DNA of 38,423 nt, taken from Bradyrhizobium acaciae (GTDB lineage: Bacteria > Pseudomonadota > Alphaproteobacteria > Rhizobiales > Xanthobacteraceae). This document shows, one piece after another, positions 15,732 to 23,913 of the stretch; positions within the stretch are counted from its first letter, which is position 1; every line of letters begins with the position of its first letter. The stretch covers positions 1 through 38,423 of the forward strand of contig NZ_JACMYK010000070.1 in the NCBI RefSeq assembly GCF_020889785.1, in the 5' to 3' direction. The position numbers and the translations under genes were made by a program. Below the pieces are notes generated by a model. The model saw only the letters and a program-made list of their open reading frames with translations. It had not been told where the DNA came from and did no database searches.

Positions 15732-17191
15732 TCATTCAGGCAACCCGGCCTGCCGCAGGGCGCCGTTCATCTTCTCGATGTATTCGGGCGAGAAGCAATA
15801 CATGCGGTAGAAGCTGTCCGCCTCGCGGATGGAAAAGTCCGGCCTCAGCTTTAGTAGCTTTGCTACTTCCGCTTTAGCTTCGTCGATCCGACCAAGAAAC
15901 GGCAGGGTATACGCCTGATCGAGATGACTAAGCCAAAATCCCTCTAGCCGTGCCGAAAATCCTTGACCGATTGTTCGTATTCGCCTCTCCACCAATGGCG
16001 TTTGGCCGGCGCATACCACCACGCAAACGAAGCACTTGGGCCCGCTAGTCGAATGCCCTTTTCAGCCATCGCTGCGCCTTCATCCCAATCCCCCATAAAC
16101 GCAAGCTGGTTGCCAAGGACTCCAAGCGAACGAGCATCGTTCGGATTGAGCGCGATAGCTTTCCGAGCCTCTTGCCTGTAGAGATCGAGCTGACACTTGG
16201 TACTAATTGCGAGGGCGTAGGCCCTTCGGACGTATGCGTCATCTGGCGCAAGCTCCACCGCGCGCGCAGCGGTACGCACAATCTCCTCGTTCAAATAAAG
16301 CCGCTTGTCAGCGTGGTTCACTTGGTCCATCGGCAAGCCAGCCCCGAGAAACCTCTGCACAAAAAGACCGACCGAACGTGCCGCTAGTGCAAGCGCATTG
16401 TTCGGCTGCTGATCCGTCAGTTGTTTCGAGCATTCCAAGCCCTTGAGAACCACCGCCGACGAGCCGGTCGCGCCCGCTGTTAGCGCGTAGACGATACATT
16501 CATAGGGGCTGAACTCAGCGACAGCCTTGTGTTGCAGGTTCGCGAAATCTGCGCTCATGATCGGCCCGGGATAGCCCCCAATCTGGGCGGCGGCAACATC
16601 TCCGATTTCGTAGGCATCGGTCTCCGTTTGCACCCCTTGGGCGCTCGCCTCGAAAGACCGCGACCATAGCTCCGAGCCGGTTTTCAAATCCGCAATCTGA
16701 ATGTTGGCACGGGCGCCGTCGCCTGACGGGCGAACCTCTCCGGTCACAAGATAATCGATCCCGGCTTTCAGTGCTGCCTCGACTGTATTTCCGTCTTTCG
16801 AGATGTTTGCGGACAGTGCGCGGGGGACGACACGAAGTGTACTGAACTTCCCAAGCGAAGACGCAACCTGTTGCGTCATGATGTCGGCGAACGGATCTAG
16901 GGACGCTGCTTTGACGGGGTTCGTGAAGGGCAGTACCGCGACTGCGGGCCCCTTGGTGACAATCAACGACGGTGACTGCGCCGATTTGGTGGTGTCGCCG
17001 CGTGTGTGACTGTATAGGACATCCCACGCGCGCCAATAGCCTGCGAGCCCTCCGGCGATGGCGCCAATCGTAGCAATTGATGCAATGATCGTTCCGAACT
17101 TCTTGAAATAGTGGCGCGCGCGAGCAACTACTGAGATGGATGTGTCCGTGCTCAATTCCGGGGCATTTGCAGACTGATCTGCACCGTCCAT
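15732..17191 (-). pseudogene. TolB-like/TPR membrane protein, interrupted by a frameshift
   Basis: The reading frame starts at ATG 17191 behind GGGGGAGGACG. It encodes a short cytoplasmic part, a membrane helix (IASIATIGAIAGGLAGYW), a TolB-like domain beginning GPAVAVLPFTNPVKAASLDP, and tetratricopeptide repeats. It stops at 15944 just after EQSVKDFRHG. The expected continuation (ARLEGFWLSHLDQAYTLPFL to GALRQAGLPE) is found one frame over, down to 15732. A one-base indel around 15947-15965 joins the two. Full-length relatives in rhizobia often carry a cyclase or winged-helix domain at the N-terminus; this one has none. Either a young pseudogene or a sequence error. Confidence 0.78.
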
Positions 17192-17343
17192 CGTCCTCCC
17201 CCAAAGCCAAAAGTGTATCGACGGTGGGTTCAACTGTCCAGATAAGCGAAGATCATCTACCCGGTTGCGCTGCAGCACAGGATGACCCGTAGGTTAACGG
17301 GAAGGCCTTGAGATTTTATTCCGAGAGATCGGTCCACTAAAAT

Positions 17344-17387
17344 CGCTTGAAGCGCGTAGGGTGGTGCCTGACCCACGCGCTCAAGCG
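17344..17387. repeat. Long imperfect hairpin in intergenic space
   Basis: CGCTTGAAGCGCGTAGGGT pairs with ACCCACGCGCTCAAGCG around an eight-base loop, with two single-base bulges, to give roughly 16 base pairs. It lies in the 422-base stretch 17192-17613, which otherwise holds only repeat family B copy 2 and no convincing gene. It could be a REP-like element or a bidirectional terminator. Confidence 0.6.
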
Positions 17388-17394
17388 AATCCGT

Positions 17395-17465
17395 TGGGCG
17401 TCAAAAGGCGAAAAAGGCAGCTGACCGACGTGACGTCCGCGAAGGGTCAAATTGCGACTTCAACC
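17395..17465 (+). repeat. Short degenerate intergenic repeat, copy 2
   Basis: This block reads GGGCGTCAAAAGGCGAAAAA, then GACGTCCGCGAAGGGTCAAA. It is a more diverged relative of the blocks at 13868 and 17893. An open frame through it (17361-17594) is not considered a gene. Confidence 0.45.
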
Positions 17466-17613
17466 CTGTTTCAGGGCTGGTCCGGTCTACGCCGAATACC
17501 GGACGCTGCGGTCGTTCGCGTGGAGGTCAGTAGCGGGCCACAAGCCGACGTAAACCATGACGGGTCAATAAGCGACATGATAGACGCGGTGTAGGTTTGG
17601 TCCGAGAGGTCAG

Positions 17614-17883
17614 ATGGTCGGGATTCTGAATGTAGTCGGCTTCATTATAGCCGCTTCCCTTTTTGCAAAGTTCTTCTCACGCAGCGTCGTGTCAGGGTGG
17701 GTATTGGCGGCCTTGGTCAATAGTCCTAGTCTCCTCATCTACATTTTACACGACGCTAGGCATGAGAATACGTTCGTTCTTTTTCTAGGAGTGGTTCTCC
17801 TCGCAGGTTTCGGCGGCTTCGGGATAGGTGCAGTCGTTGGAATGATAGTCGCGTCAGTCCGGCAACGCCGCGAGCCGACATAG
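17614..17883 (+). CDS. Small three-helix membrane protein, unknown function
   Basis: The 89-residue product is almost entirely hydrophobic. Helix 1 covers ILNVVGFIIAASLFA, helix 2 SGWVLAALVNSPSLLIYIL, and helix 3 FVLFLGVVLLAGFGGFGIGA, followed by a basic tail SVRQRREPT. I know no family for it. GAGAGG at 17604-17609 is a usable ribosome site before the ATG. Base composition is lower in GC than most of the window. It overlaps the 3' end of the opposite-strand frame 17739-18173, and the two cannot both be fully genuine in that overlap. Confidence 0.5.
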   Translation: MVGILNVVGFIIAASLFAKFFSRSVVSGWVLAALVNSPSLLIYILHDARHENTFVLFLGVVLLAGFGGFGIGAVVGMIVASVRQRREPT

Positions 17884-18173
17884 GTCTGCTTCGGGTCAAA
17901 AGGCGACAGAGACTGCCGATCGCAGCGACTTTCGCTAAGGGGATCAGAAGCCGACAAAGGCCGCGCGCGATCTCGTTCATCGTTCCATCGACCTTCATCT
18001 TCCGTGAGCCAGAACATGGCGTCTTGGTAAGAGCTCGTTGTGTGACAGACAAACTTCTCGGCAGGGTCATAAATTTCAAATGATGACCCAGCTTTATCCG
18101 AAAGCAAGATCAGGACGTAAGGAGGACGGGCCGTATCATCAACCCAGACTTCATACCATGCATGCTCGTTCAT
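17739..18173 (-). CDS. Hypothetical protein with conserved N-terminal part; 3' end runs into repeat DNA
   Basis: The first ~75 residues (MNEHAWYEVWVDDTARPPYV, then VLILLSDKAGSSFEIYDPAE and YQDAMFWLTEDE) look like a small rhizobial family I recall, in which a WVDDG-x-PPYVLLL opening and a WLxEDE ending make up the whole protein. Here the expected stop after LTEDEGRWNDERD is absent. The frame continues through repeat family B copy 3 and into the antisense of the membrane-protein gene to 17739. The real functional part is therefore probably 17940-18173, and the extra C-terminus is decay. The start at 18173 has no strong ribosome site. Confidence 0.45.
   Translation of the reverse strand: MNEHAWYEVWVDDTARPPYVLILLSDKAGSSFEIYDPAEKFVCHTTSSYQDAMFWLTEDEGRWNDERDRARPLSASDPLSESRCDRQSLSPFDPKQTYVGSRRCRTDATIIPTTAPIPKPPKPARRTTPRKRTNVFSCLASCKM
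17893..17965 (+). repeat. Short degenerate intergenic repeat, copy 3
   Basis: GGGTCAAAAGGCGACAGAGA leads to TTCGCTAAGGGGATCAGAAG and CCGACAAAGGC. It matches copy 1 (13868-13942) in order and spacing: a GGTCAAA-GGCGACA unit, then CTAAGGGGA, then a second A-G-C-GACA unit. Confidence 0.6.
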
Positions 18174-18334
18174 TGACTGGGGCCTGCTCTGGGAATGACG
18201 TGACGGACGGAAATGCAGTCAGGCTAATGTAGCGTCAAAGTAGAACAGCGTCCGCTTCACTCCAATGTGCCAACATCGCGACCGCTCCCGTCGCCGCGGG
18301 TTCCTTGAGCCTGACTGCCGAAGCGAGTCGAATC

Positions 18335-18435
18335 CTGCGCTACAAACTCTGCGACGAGGAATGGACTGCCACCAGGCCGGTACTGCCGCGCATCGCACCG
18401 TGGGCGAACGATCATCGCGCTCCCCCGAGCGGCAT
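18335..18435 (+). mobile_element. IS5-family transposase remnant (N-terminal fragment)
   Basis: In the plus frame from 18335 the DNA reads LRYKLCDEEWTATRPVLPRI, then APWANDHRAPPSGI. This matches the opening of IS5-family transposases (pattern M-R-Y-E-L-T-D-x-E-W-x-x-I-x-P-x-L-P, then a VNDRR stretch). The start codon is CTG in place of ATG, and similarity ends where the stop of the broken winged-helix gene begins. No terminal inverted repeats or catalytic DDE region remain. The fragment is old and non-functional but marks past transposition at this boundary. Confidence 0.7.
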
Positions 18436-19831
18436 CAGTCCGGGACACCTGCTGCCTTGAGCGTTTCGCGATAGGTCGCGGACATCGATTGCACCGGAAA
18501 CGGAATCCGCGACAGGAAGCCGGAAATCGAAAGCTCCGGATCGACCTTGAGCAGTTCGCGCGCGATCTGGGTCGCGCGCTCGCGCTCGCCGGTCTTGACC
18601 AGCGCCACGATCAGGACGCGCAGGGCGACCGCGAAGCGGCGGTTCTGCGCCAGCGCCTTGTCGGCCCAAACAATCGCTTCGGCGAAGTTTCCGTCGAGCA
18701 CCGCGCAGATCGCTAGCGCCGCGGCGGCGAACCAGCCGCGGGGGTCGCGCGGGTTGAGCCGCTGTGCGCGCTCGATCATGGCGCGGCCGGTCGTCTGGTT
18801 GCCGCGCATCGCTTCGATCCAGCCGCCGAGCACCAGCGCCATCGCCGAATTCGGGTTGATCGCAAGCGAGCGCTCGAACAATTCGCGCGCAGGTTCGATC
18901 TCGTCGGCCATGTTCCAGATCGCGAACGCTGCCATCCACAGCACCTGCGGATCGCCGGGCGTGAGCTCGACCGCACGCCAGGCCTGTGCGACCGCGCGCT
19001 CCCGGTAGGAGTCATCAGGCTTCAGCCAGCCCTGGACATGGCGCATCGCATGGCAATAGGCCGAGGCAGCAAGCGCCGGCGCGTAATTCGGATCGAGCGC
19101 CAGCGCCTGGTCGAGGCACTCAAGCGCGGCTTCCATGCTCTCGGGCGTGAACTCACGGCACCATCGAACCGGTCGGCCCACAGATGCGCGCCGGAGCTGG
19201 CGTCGATCAGCTGGCCGGTGATGCGCAACCTGTTGCCGCCACGGCGGACGCTGCCTTCGAGCACGTAGCCGACACCGAGCTCGCGGCCGACCTGGCGGAT
19301 ATCGACCGCTTTGCCCTTGTAGGTGAAGGCGGAGTTGCGCGCGATCACGGTGAGGCGGCTGCAACGGGCGAGCGCGGTGGTGATGTCCTCGGCGATTCCG
19401 TCGGCGAAATAGTCCTGCTCGGGATCGCCGCTCATATTGGTGAAGGGCAGCACCGCGATCGACGGGCCCTCGCTCGGCCTTGGCGGAGTGGCGTTACCAG
19501 CGACCGGATGAGCGGGTGCGCTGTCCTCCCTGACATCGCCGACAAAGCGGAGACCCTTGCGGGGCAGGGTGCGGATCAGCCGCTGCGCCTCGCCATTGTC
19601 GCCGATCGCGGTCCGCGCGGCGTTGACCCGGCTGCTCAGCGTCGCTTCCGAGACGATCCGGCCGTGCCAGACCGCGGCCAGCACCTCGTCGCGGCTGACC
19701 ACCCGGTCGCGGGCACGGATCAGGAATTCCAGGAGGTCAAAGACCTGCGGCTCGACGGCCACCAGGGCATCGCCGCGGCGCAGCTCCCGGCGCTCGGAAT
19801 CGAGGGTCAAGTCGTTGAAATGGTAGGTCAA
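18435..19831 (-). pseudogene. Winged-helix/TolB-like/TPR regulator with internal deletion and frame change
   Basis: From a TTG at 19831 (19829-19831) the frame reads LTYHFNDLTLDSERRELRRG and VVSRDEVLAAVWHGR, an OmpR-type winged helix. A TolB-like domain follows: SIAVLPFTNMSGDPEQDYFA up to LWADRFDGA. The usual segment after this (LEDVFDLQDQVTASVV and on to the YYLRG stretch, about 45-50 residues) is absent. The TPR part resumes in another frame at about 19165 as REFTPESMEAALECLDQALA and continues to 18435. This fits a deletion that also changed the frame. Intact relatives are cyclase-type or CadC-like regulators in rhizobia. The IS5 remnant abuts the 3' end. Confidence 0.8.
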
Positions 19832-19993
19832 ATCGAAAAGTCCGGGGCCGGCGGCTGAATGCGTGGCGGAACCTAGCACAGCCGGCCCGGAGCCAAAATC
19901 ACGACGGTCTGAAGGACAAATCCACGTCCTCTGAAAGCGGGCGGGGGCGGTCTCTGCAATATTGGATTCGACACCAGAGTTAAGGAGATCGCC

Positions 19994-21034
19994 ATGTCTC
20001 AAGCCATCAATCAGCAACGCCGCCGCTTCCTCGGTATCGCCGGCGGGATCCTCGCCGCTTCCAGGCTCGGCCTGATCGGATCGGCCAGCGCGCAATCCAA
20101 GGCGGCACTGCCCGAGGCCAAGGCCGCCGGCCACACCTCGATCGGCCCGGTCAAGCAGATCAATGCCGGCGTGCTCGACACCGGTTATGTCGAGATGGGT
20201 CCGGCGTCGGGTCCCGCCGTCATCCTGCTGCACGGGTGGCCCTATGACATCCACAGCTATGCCGACGTCGCGCCGGCGCTGGCGGAAGTCGGCTATCGCG
20301 TGATCGTGCCGCATCTGCGCGGCTACGGTACTACGCGTTTCCTCTCCAGCGATACGATGCGCAGCGGCCAGCCGGTGGCGGTCGCCGCCGACATCATTGC
20401 CTTGATGGATGCGCTGAAGATCGAGAAGGCCGTGCTCGGCGGCTATGATTGGGGTGCGCGCACCGCCAACATCATGGCGGTGCTGTGGCCCGAGCGCTGC
20501 AAGGCCATGGTCTCGGTGAGCGGTTACCTGATCGGCAGCCAGGCCGCCGGCAAGATACCGCTGCCGCCGAAGGCCGAGCTGCAATGGTGGTACCAGTTCT
20601 ATTTCGCGACCGAGCGCGGCCGTGAGGGCTATGCCCAGAACCGGCACGACTTCAACAGACTGATCTGGCAGCTCGCCTCGCCGCAGTGGAAGTTCGACGA
20701 CGCCACCTATGACCGCAGCGCGGCCGCATTCGAGAATCCCGACCATGTCGATATCGTGATCCACAATTACCGCTGGCGGCTCGGTCTCGCCGAGGGCGAG
20801 GCGAAGTACGACGGTTTCGAGAAGACGCTGGCCCAGGCGCCCGTGATCGCGATCCCGACCATCACAATGGAAGGCGATGCCAACGGCGCGCCGCATCCGG
20901 AGCCATCAGCCTATGCCAAGAAGTTCTCCGGGCATTACGAGCATCGGCAGCTCGCCGGCGGCATCGGCCACAATCTGCCGCAGGAAGCGCCGCAGGCCTT
21001 CGTCCAGGCCATCATCGACGTCAGCAAGGCCTAG
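19994..21034 (+). CDS. Tat-exported alpha/beta hydrolase (epoxide hydrolase-like)
   Basis: The 346-residue protein has a Tat signal (QQRRRFLGIAGGILAAS) and is cleaved near ASA-QS. The mature enzyme shows HGWP (residues 80-83, oxyanion region) and GGYDWGA with Asp152 as nucleophile. The catalytic histidine is in GGIGHNLPQE near the end. An aspartate nucleophile plus HGWP points to the epoxide hydrolase/haloalkane dehalogenase branch rather than lipases. TAAGGAGATC lies ideally before the ATG at 19994. The gene is divergent from the broken regulator and followed by a P460 cytochrome gene after about 78 bases. Confidence 0.9.
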   Translation: MSQAINQQRRRFLGIAGGILAASRLGLIGSASAQSKAALPEAKAAGHTSIGPVKQINAGVLDTGYVEMGPASGPAVILLHGWPYDIHSYADVAPALAEVGYRVIVPHLRGYGTTRFLSSDTMRSGQPVAVAADIIALMDALKIEKAVLGGYDWGARTANIMAVLWPERCKAMVSVSGYLIGSQAAGKIPLPPKAELQWWYQFYFATERGREGYAQNRHDFNRLIWQLASPQWKFDDATYDRSAAAFENPDHVDIVIHNYRWRLGLAEGEAKYDGFEKTLAQAPVIAIPTITMEGDANGAPHPEPSAYAKKFSGHYEHRQLAGGIGHNLPQEAPQAFVQAIIDVSKA

Positions 21035-21101
21035 CGCGTTTTCGAGCGAAGTGGATACCGGTTCGCGTGAAGAAAGCGCGTCAAACAAGAATCGAGAGCG
21101 C
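21034..21101. repeat. Imperfect palindromic repeat element (GCGCGTTTTCGAGCGAAGTG type)
   Basis: The spacer between the hydrolase and P460 genes carries GCGCGTTTTCGAGCGAAG, GGATACCGGTTCGCGTGAAG, AAAGCGCG and AATCGAGAGCGCG. The ends can pair (GCGC-TTTC with GAAAGCGC). I recall this text as a highly dispersed intergenic element of Bradyrhizobium. Only one copy is in the window. Confidence 0.6.
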
Positions 21102-21112
21102 GGGCAAGTATC

Positions 21113-21622
21113 ATGAGACAGGTTGTGAAATGGGCAGCTGCCGCGATCGCGGCAGCCTGCATCAGCGCATCATTGCCGTTTGCCGTCGGGCATGCCGATG
21201 ATGCGGCACTTGGGTCGCCGATCTTCGGCGTGAAAATTCCCGAGGGCTATCGCGACTGGAAGCTGATCGCGGTCGGCGAGGAAACCGGGCTCGACGAACT
21301 ACGCAGCGTGCTCGGCAATGCCACCGCCGTGAAGGCCTATCAGGAGGGCGCTGCGCGTTTCCCCGACGGCACCGTGCTGGTCAAGCTCGCCTGGAAACGC
21401 AAGCCGGTTGCGGGCCTCAACGGCGCCTTCATCACGGGACCGGCGACCACCGTGCAGGTCATGGTCAAGGATACGGCCAAATATGCCGCGACCGGCGGCT
21501 GGGGCTTCGGCCGCTTCATCGACGGCAAGCCGGTCGATGCCGCGCAGCACGAGACGTGCTTCGCCTGCCACGAGGCCCATGCCAGCGATCACGATTTCGT
21601 CTTCACGCATGACGCGCACTGA
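21113..21622 (+). CDS. Cytochrome P460 family protein
   Basis: The 169-residue protein has a signal peptide (cleavage near GHA-DD, residue 28), then PIFGVKIPEGYRDWKLIAVG, which is the P460 domain opening. A single haem site, CFACH at 149-153, precedes AHASDHDFVFTHDAH. P460 cytochromes bind haem c through CxxCH and a lysine cross-link. Known members oxidise hydroxylamine, but many, as here, have no assigned substrate. It is periplasmic. It follows the Tat-exported hydrolase, with the palindromic repeat at 21034-21101 between the two, so they may still share a transcript. Confidence 0.87.
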   Translation: MRQVVKWAAAAIAAACISASLPFAVGHADDAALGSPIFGVKIPEGYRDWKLIAVGEETGLDELRSVLGNATAVKAYQEGAARFPDGTVLVKLAWKRKPVAGLNGAFITGPATTVQVMVKDTAKYAATGGWGFGRFIDGKPVDAAQHETCFACHEAHASDHDFVFTHDAH

Positions 21623-21677
21623 GCACTACCAATATCGGTGTGGAGACCGGCGCTGTCCGATCTGGCGCTGTGATGGT

Positions 21678-21698
21678 TGCGGGGCTAGTTTCCCCGCA
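21678..21698. terminator. Short hairpin between P460 and arsC-like genes
   Basis: TGCGGGG (21678-21684) and CCCCGCA (21692-21698) form a perfect seven-base-pair stem with a seven-base loop. No T-run follows, so termination is possible but not certain. Confidence 0.35.
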
Positions 21699-21721
21699 GC
21701 AATCGCATGCGGGGAACGGCT

Positions 21722-22090
21722 TTGACCATCACCATCTACGGCATCAAGAACTGCGACACCATGAAGAAGGCGCGCAGCTGGCTCGACGATCATGGCGTCA
21801 CCTATGACTTCCACGACTACAAGACCGCTGGGATCGCCAAGGACAAGCTCAAGCAGTGGAGCGACGAGGTCGGCTGGGAGACGCTGCTCAACCGCGCCGG
21901 CACCACCTTCAAGAAGCTGCCCGATGCCGACAAGGAAGGGTTGAATGAGCGCAAGGCGCTGGCGCTGATGGCCGAGCAGCCGTCGATGATCAAGCGTCCG
22001 GTGCTCGACCTCGGAGCGAAGCGCGTCGTCGGCTTCAAGCCGGATATCTATGCCAAGGAAGTGCCGGCGAAGGCGCGCAGGAAGGGCTGA
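21722..22090 (+). CDS. ArsC/Spx-family reductase (YffB-like)
   Basis: The 122-residue product starts with (TTG-coded M)TITIYGIKNCDTMKKARSWL. This is the YffB/ArsC-like thioredoxin-fold family, with a single Cys in NCDTMKKA. The remainder, TTFKKLPDADKEGLNERKAL and MIKRPVLDLGAKRVVGFKPD, fits along its whole length. True arsenate reduction is not established for this branch. A TTG at 21722 behind GGGGA (21711-21715) matches homologue length best. The ATG at 21707 in the same frame would add five residues and overlaps the ribosome site. Confidence 0.85.
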   Translation: MTITIYGIKNCDTMKKARSWLDDHGVTYDFHDYKTAGIAKDKLKQWSDEVGWETLLNRAGTTFKKLPDADKEGLNERKALALMAEQPSMIKRPVLDLGAKRVVGFKPDIYAKEVPAKARRKG

Positions 22091-22132
22091 TGCGTTTCGC
22101 GCGTCCCCAAGGTTTGGAGTAACCTGCCGACA

Positions 22133-22198
22133 ATCCCCGACGAATCCGTCGAAAATGACCCAAAGCGGACGTGTTTGAGCGTCCGGAAGTTGCCATTT
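22133..22198 (-). repeat. Short degenerate intergenic repeat, opposite orientation
   Basis: On the minus strand this block reads CGGACGCTCAAACACGTCCG, CTTTGGGTCATTTTCGACGG and ATTCGTCG. It belongs to the widespread rhizobial family in which GTCCGC-TTTGGGTCA is the constant part. It relates to the GGGTCAAA-GGCGACA blocks at 13868, 17395 and 17893 as a reversed and diverged copy. Confidence 0.45.
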
Positions 22199-22253
22199 CC
22201 ACGCGAACTCGCGTATGCACTATGTTTGGGATTGTTAGTCGTGAGAAATTCAA

Positions 22254-23225
22254 ATGGCGATGGAACTGAGGGGCGCGAGAGGCGAGGGATTTGCGACGAT
22301 TGCCGCTGATGGTCGCGTGCTGGATTCCTGGTTTCTTCGGCTGAGCCTGGTTGAGGATGCCGGCAAGACGGCAACGCTGCGGCTGACGGGCGACGAGATC
22401 AGCAGATCGTTGGGTGCCTCGGCCGACGGATATGCGCGACACGACGACGTCCGCAATGTCGACATCGTTGCCATTCGCACGGAAATTGACTCCCTTGCAT
22501 CTGCGCCGGCCGATGTGCACGACGCATATCTTCGACTCCATCTCCTGAGCCACCGGCTGGTCCAGCCGAATTGCCAGAACCTTGACGGAATTTTCGGTCT
22601 GTTGCCGAACGTTGCCTGGACCACATTCGGTCCCTGCGAAAGCGCGCGTGTAGCGGAAGCGCGAATCGTGGCGCGCAAGCGTGGCCTGGGGTTCGAGGTG
22701 ACAGGCGTGGACAAGTTTCCGCGCATGACTGACTACGTGACGCATGCGGACGTGAGAATTGCCGATGCGGACCGGGTCAGGCTCGGAGCCTATTTGGCTG
22801 CCGGCACGACCGTCATGCATGAAGGCTTTTGCAATTTTAATGCGGGTACGCTCGGTCCCTGCATGGTCGAAGGCCGGATCAGCGCCGGCGTGGTCGTGGC
22901 AAGCGGCAGCGACATCGGTGGCGGAGCGTCGATCATGGGCACGCTGTCCGGAGGCGGGAAAGAGCGGATCACAGTCGGTGAGCGCTGCCTGATCGGAGCC
23001 AACGCCGGTATCGGCATTTCATTGGGTGACGATTGTATCGTCGAAGCGGGCTGCTATGTCACGGCAGGCGCGCGCATCCTGCTGGAAGACGGCCGGGTAC
23101 TGAAAGCCAAAGAACTCTCGGGCCAGAAGGGCTTGCTCTTCCGTCGCAACTCCCAGAGCGGCGCGCTCGAGGCGACCCGACGCATAACGAATTGGGACGG
23201 CCTCAACGCGCAGCTTCACGGCTAG
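22254..23225 (+). CDS. dapD: 2,3,4,5-tetrahydropyridine-2,6-dicarboxylate N-succinyltransferase, actinobacterial-type
   Basis: This 323-residue protein is not the usual proteobacterial DapD. It has the N-terminal region ARGEGFATIAADGRVLDSWF seen in mycobacterial-type enzymes. Then GVDKFPRMTDYVTHADVRIA leads into a left-handed hexapeptide beta-helix (VRLGAYLAAGTTVMHEGFCN, SAGVVVASGSDIGGGASIMG, GANAGIGISLGDDCIVEAGC). DapD succinylates tetrahydrodipicolinate with succinyl-CoA in lysine/diaminopimelate synthesis. The genome probably also has the standard alphaproteobacterial dapD elsewhere, so this may be a second copy with a side role (inference). The ATG at 22254 is followed by a second in-frame ATG six bases on. 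A rhizobial-type repeat lies just upstream. Confidence 0.87.
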   Translation: MAMELRGARGEGFATIAADGRVLDSWFLRLSLVEDAGKTATLRLTGDEISRSLGASADGYARHDDVRNVDIVAIRTEIDSLASAPADVHDAYLRLHLLSHRLVQPNCQNLDGIFGLLPNVAWTTFGPCESARVAEARIVARKRGLGFEVTGVDKFPRMTDYVTHADVRIADADRVRLGAYLAAGTTVMHEGFCNFNAGTLGPCMVEGRISAGVVVASGSDIGGGASIMGTLSGGGKERITVGERCLIGANAGIGISLGDDCIVEAGCYVTAGARILLEDGRVLKAKELSGQKGLLFRRNSQSGALEATRRITNWDGLNAQLHG

Positions 23226-23292
23226 GCAGGTCACGCGAAGATCTCGTCGGCGACAGTGGTGGCGGTCAGCCGCCTGAGTCCGCGTTCGAGAC

Positions 23293-23910
23293 CTAGATCA
23301 ATTCGACTGAATCCTGGCTCGCCGGACGATCTGCCGGCACGAACCTGCGGTCGATCACCGCGCGCACGGTGACCACCGGGACCGACTTCGCCTTCACGCC
23401 CATCAGATTGTGCAGCCGAAAGCCGCCCTCGATGCTGATCGCCTTGTACGAGCCGATGATGTGGTCGACGGCATCGCCACGTCCGAACGGCAGCAGCAAC
23501 CGCTCATAGGAGACATCCTTGCCGTCGGCGTCGGTGACCTCCGCGACCGTGTAGGTCGGAAGTTTGCGCGCCACGCAGGCGCGATAGGAGAGGATGACGC
23601 CGGCATAGCGCTCCGGGCCGATCGCGTCATCGAGATAACGGTTGGTGCGCAGCCGCGGCTCGACATGCTCGTTGCCATAGGCGGTGGTCAGCCGCGCGCC
23701 TTCCTGCGTGATGATGAAACGGGCGGCGTCGCCGCTGCCCTCGACGTCAAAGCCCATCATGTCGGCCCGCTCGTCGGCGCTGCCCTCGGTGTGGAAGTCG
23801 CACAGCAACGGAAGCGCGTCGGGCTTGCGTACGGCGCGCAGCCAGGCATTCAGCAGCACCCGCTGCGTGATCGATTTGACCACCGATGGATCGGCGCTTC
23901 TGAATGGCAT
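23293..23910 (-). CDS. PAS_5 family protein
   Basis: This is a 205-residue protein. VVKSITQRVLLNAWLRAVRK opens a PAS_5 domain of the alphaproteobacterial type. It continues with RYLDDAIGPERYAGVILSYR, ARKLPTYTVAEVTDADGKDV and SYERLLLPFGRGDAVDHIIG. PAS_5 proteins are single-domain, probably cytoplasmic sensors without known ligand. The start at 23910 lies only three bases beyond the stop (23914-23916) of a truncated upstream relative, so translation may be coupled. A 47-base tail region separates it from the dapD stop. Confidence 0.82.
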   Translation of the reverse strand: MPFRSADPSVVKSITQRVLLNAWLRAVRKPDALPLLCDFHTEGSADERADMMGFDVEGSGDAARFIITQEGARLTTAYGNEHVEPRLRTNRYLDDAIGPERYAGVILSYRACVARKLPTYTVAEVTDADGKDVSYERLLLPFGRGDAVDHIIGSYKAISIEGGFRLHNLMGVKAKSVPVVTVRAVIDRRFVPADRPASQDSVELI

Positions 23911-23913
23911 CGG

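Noticed and set aside
17361..17594. 77-residue open frame on the plus strand
   Set aside because: It runs through repeat family B and a long hairpin and has no ribosome site or family resemblance.
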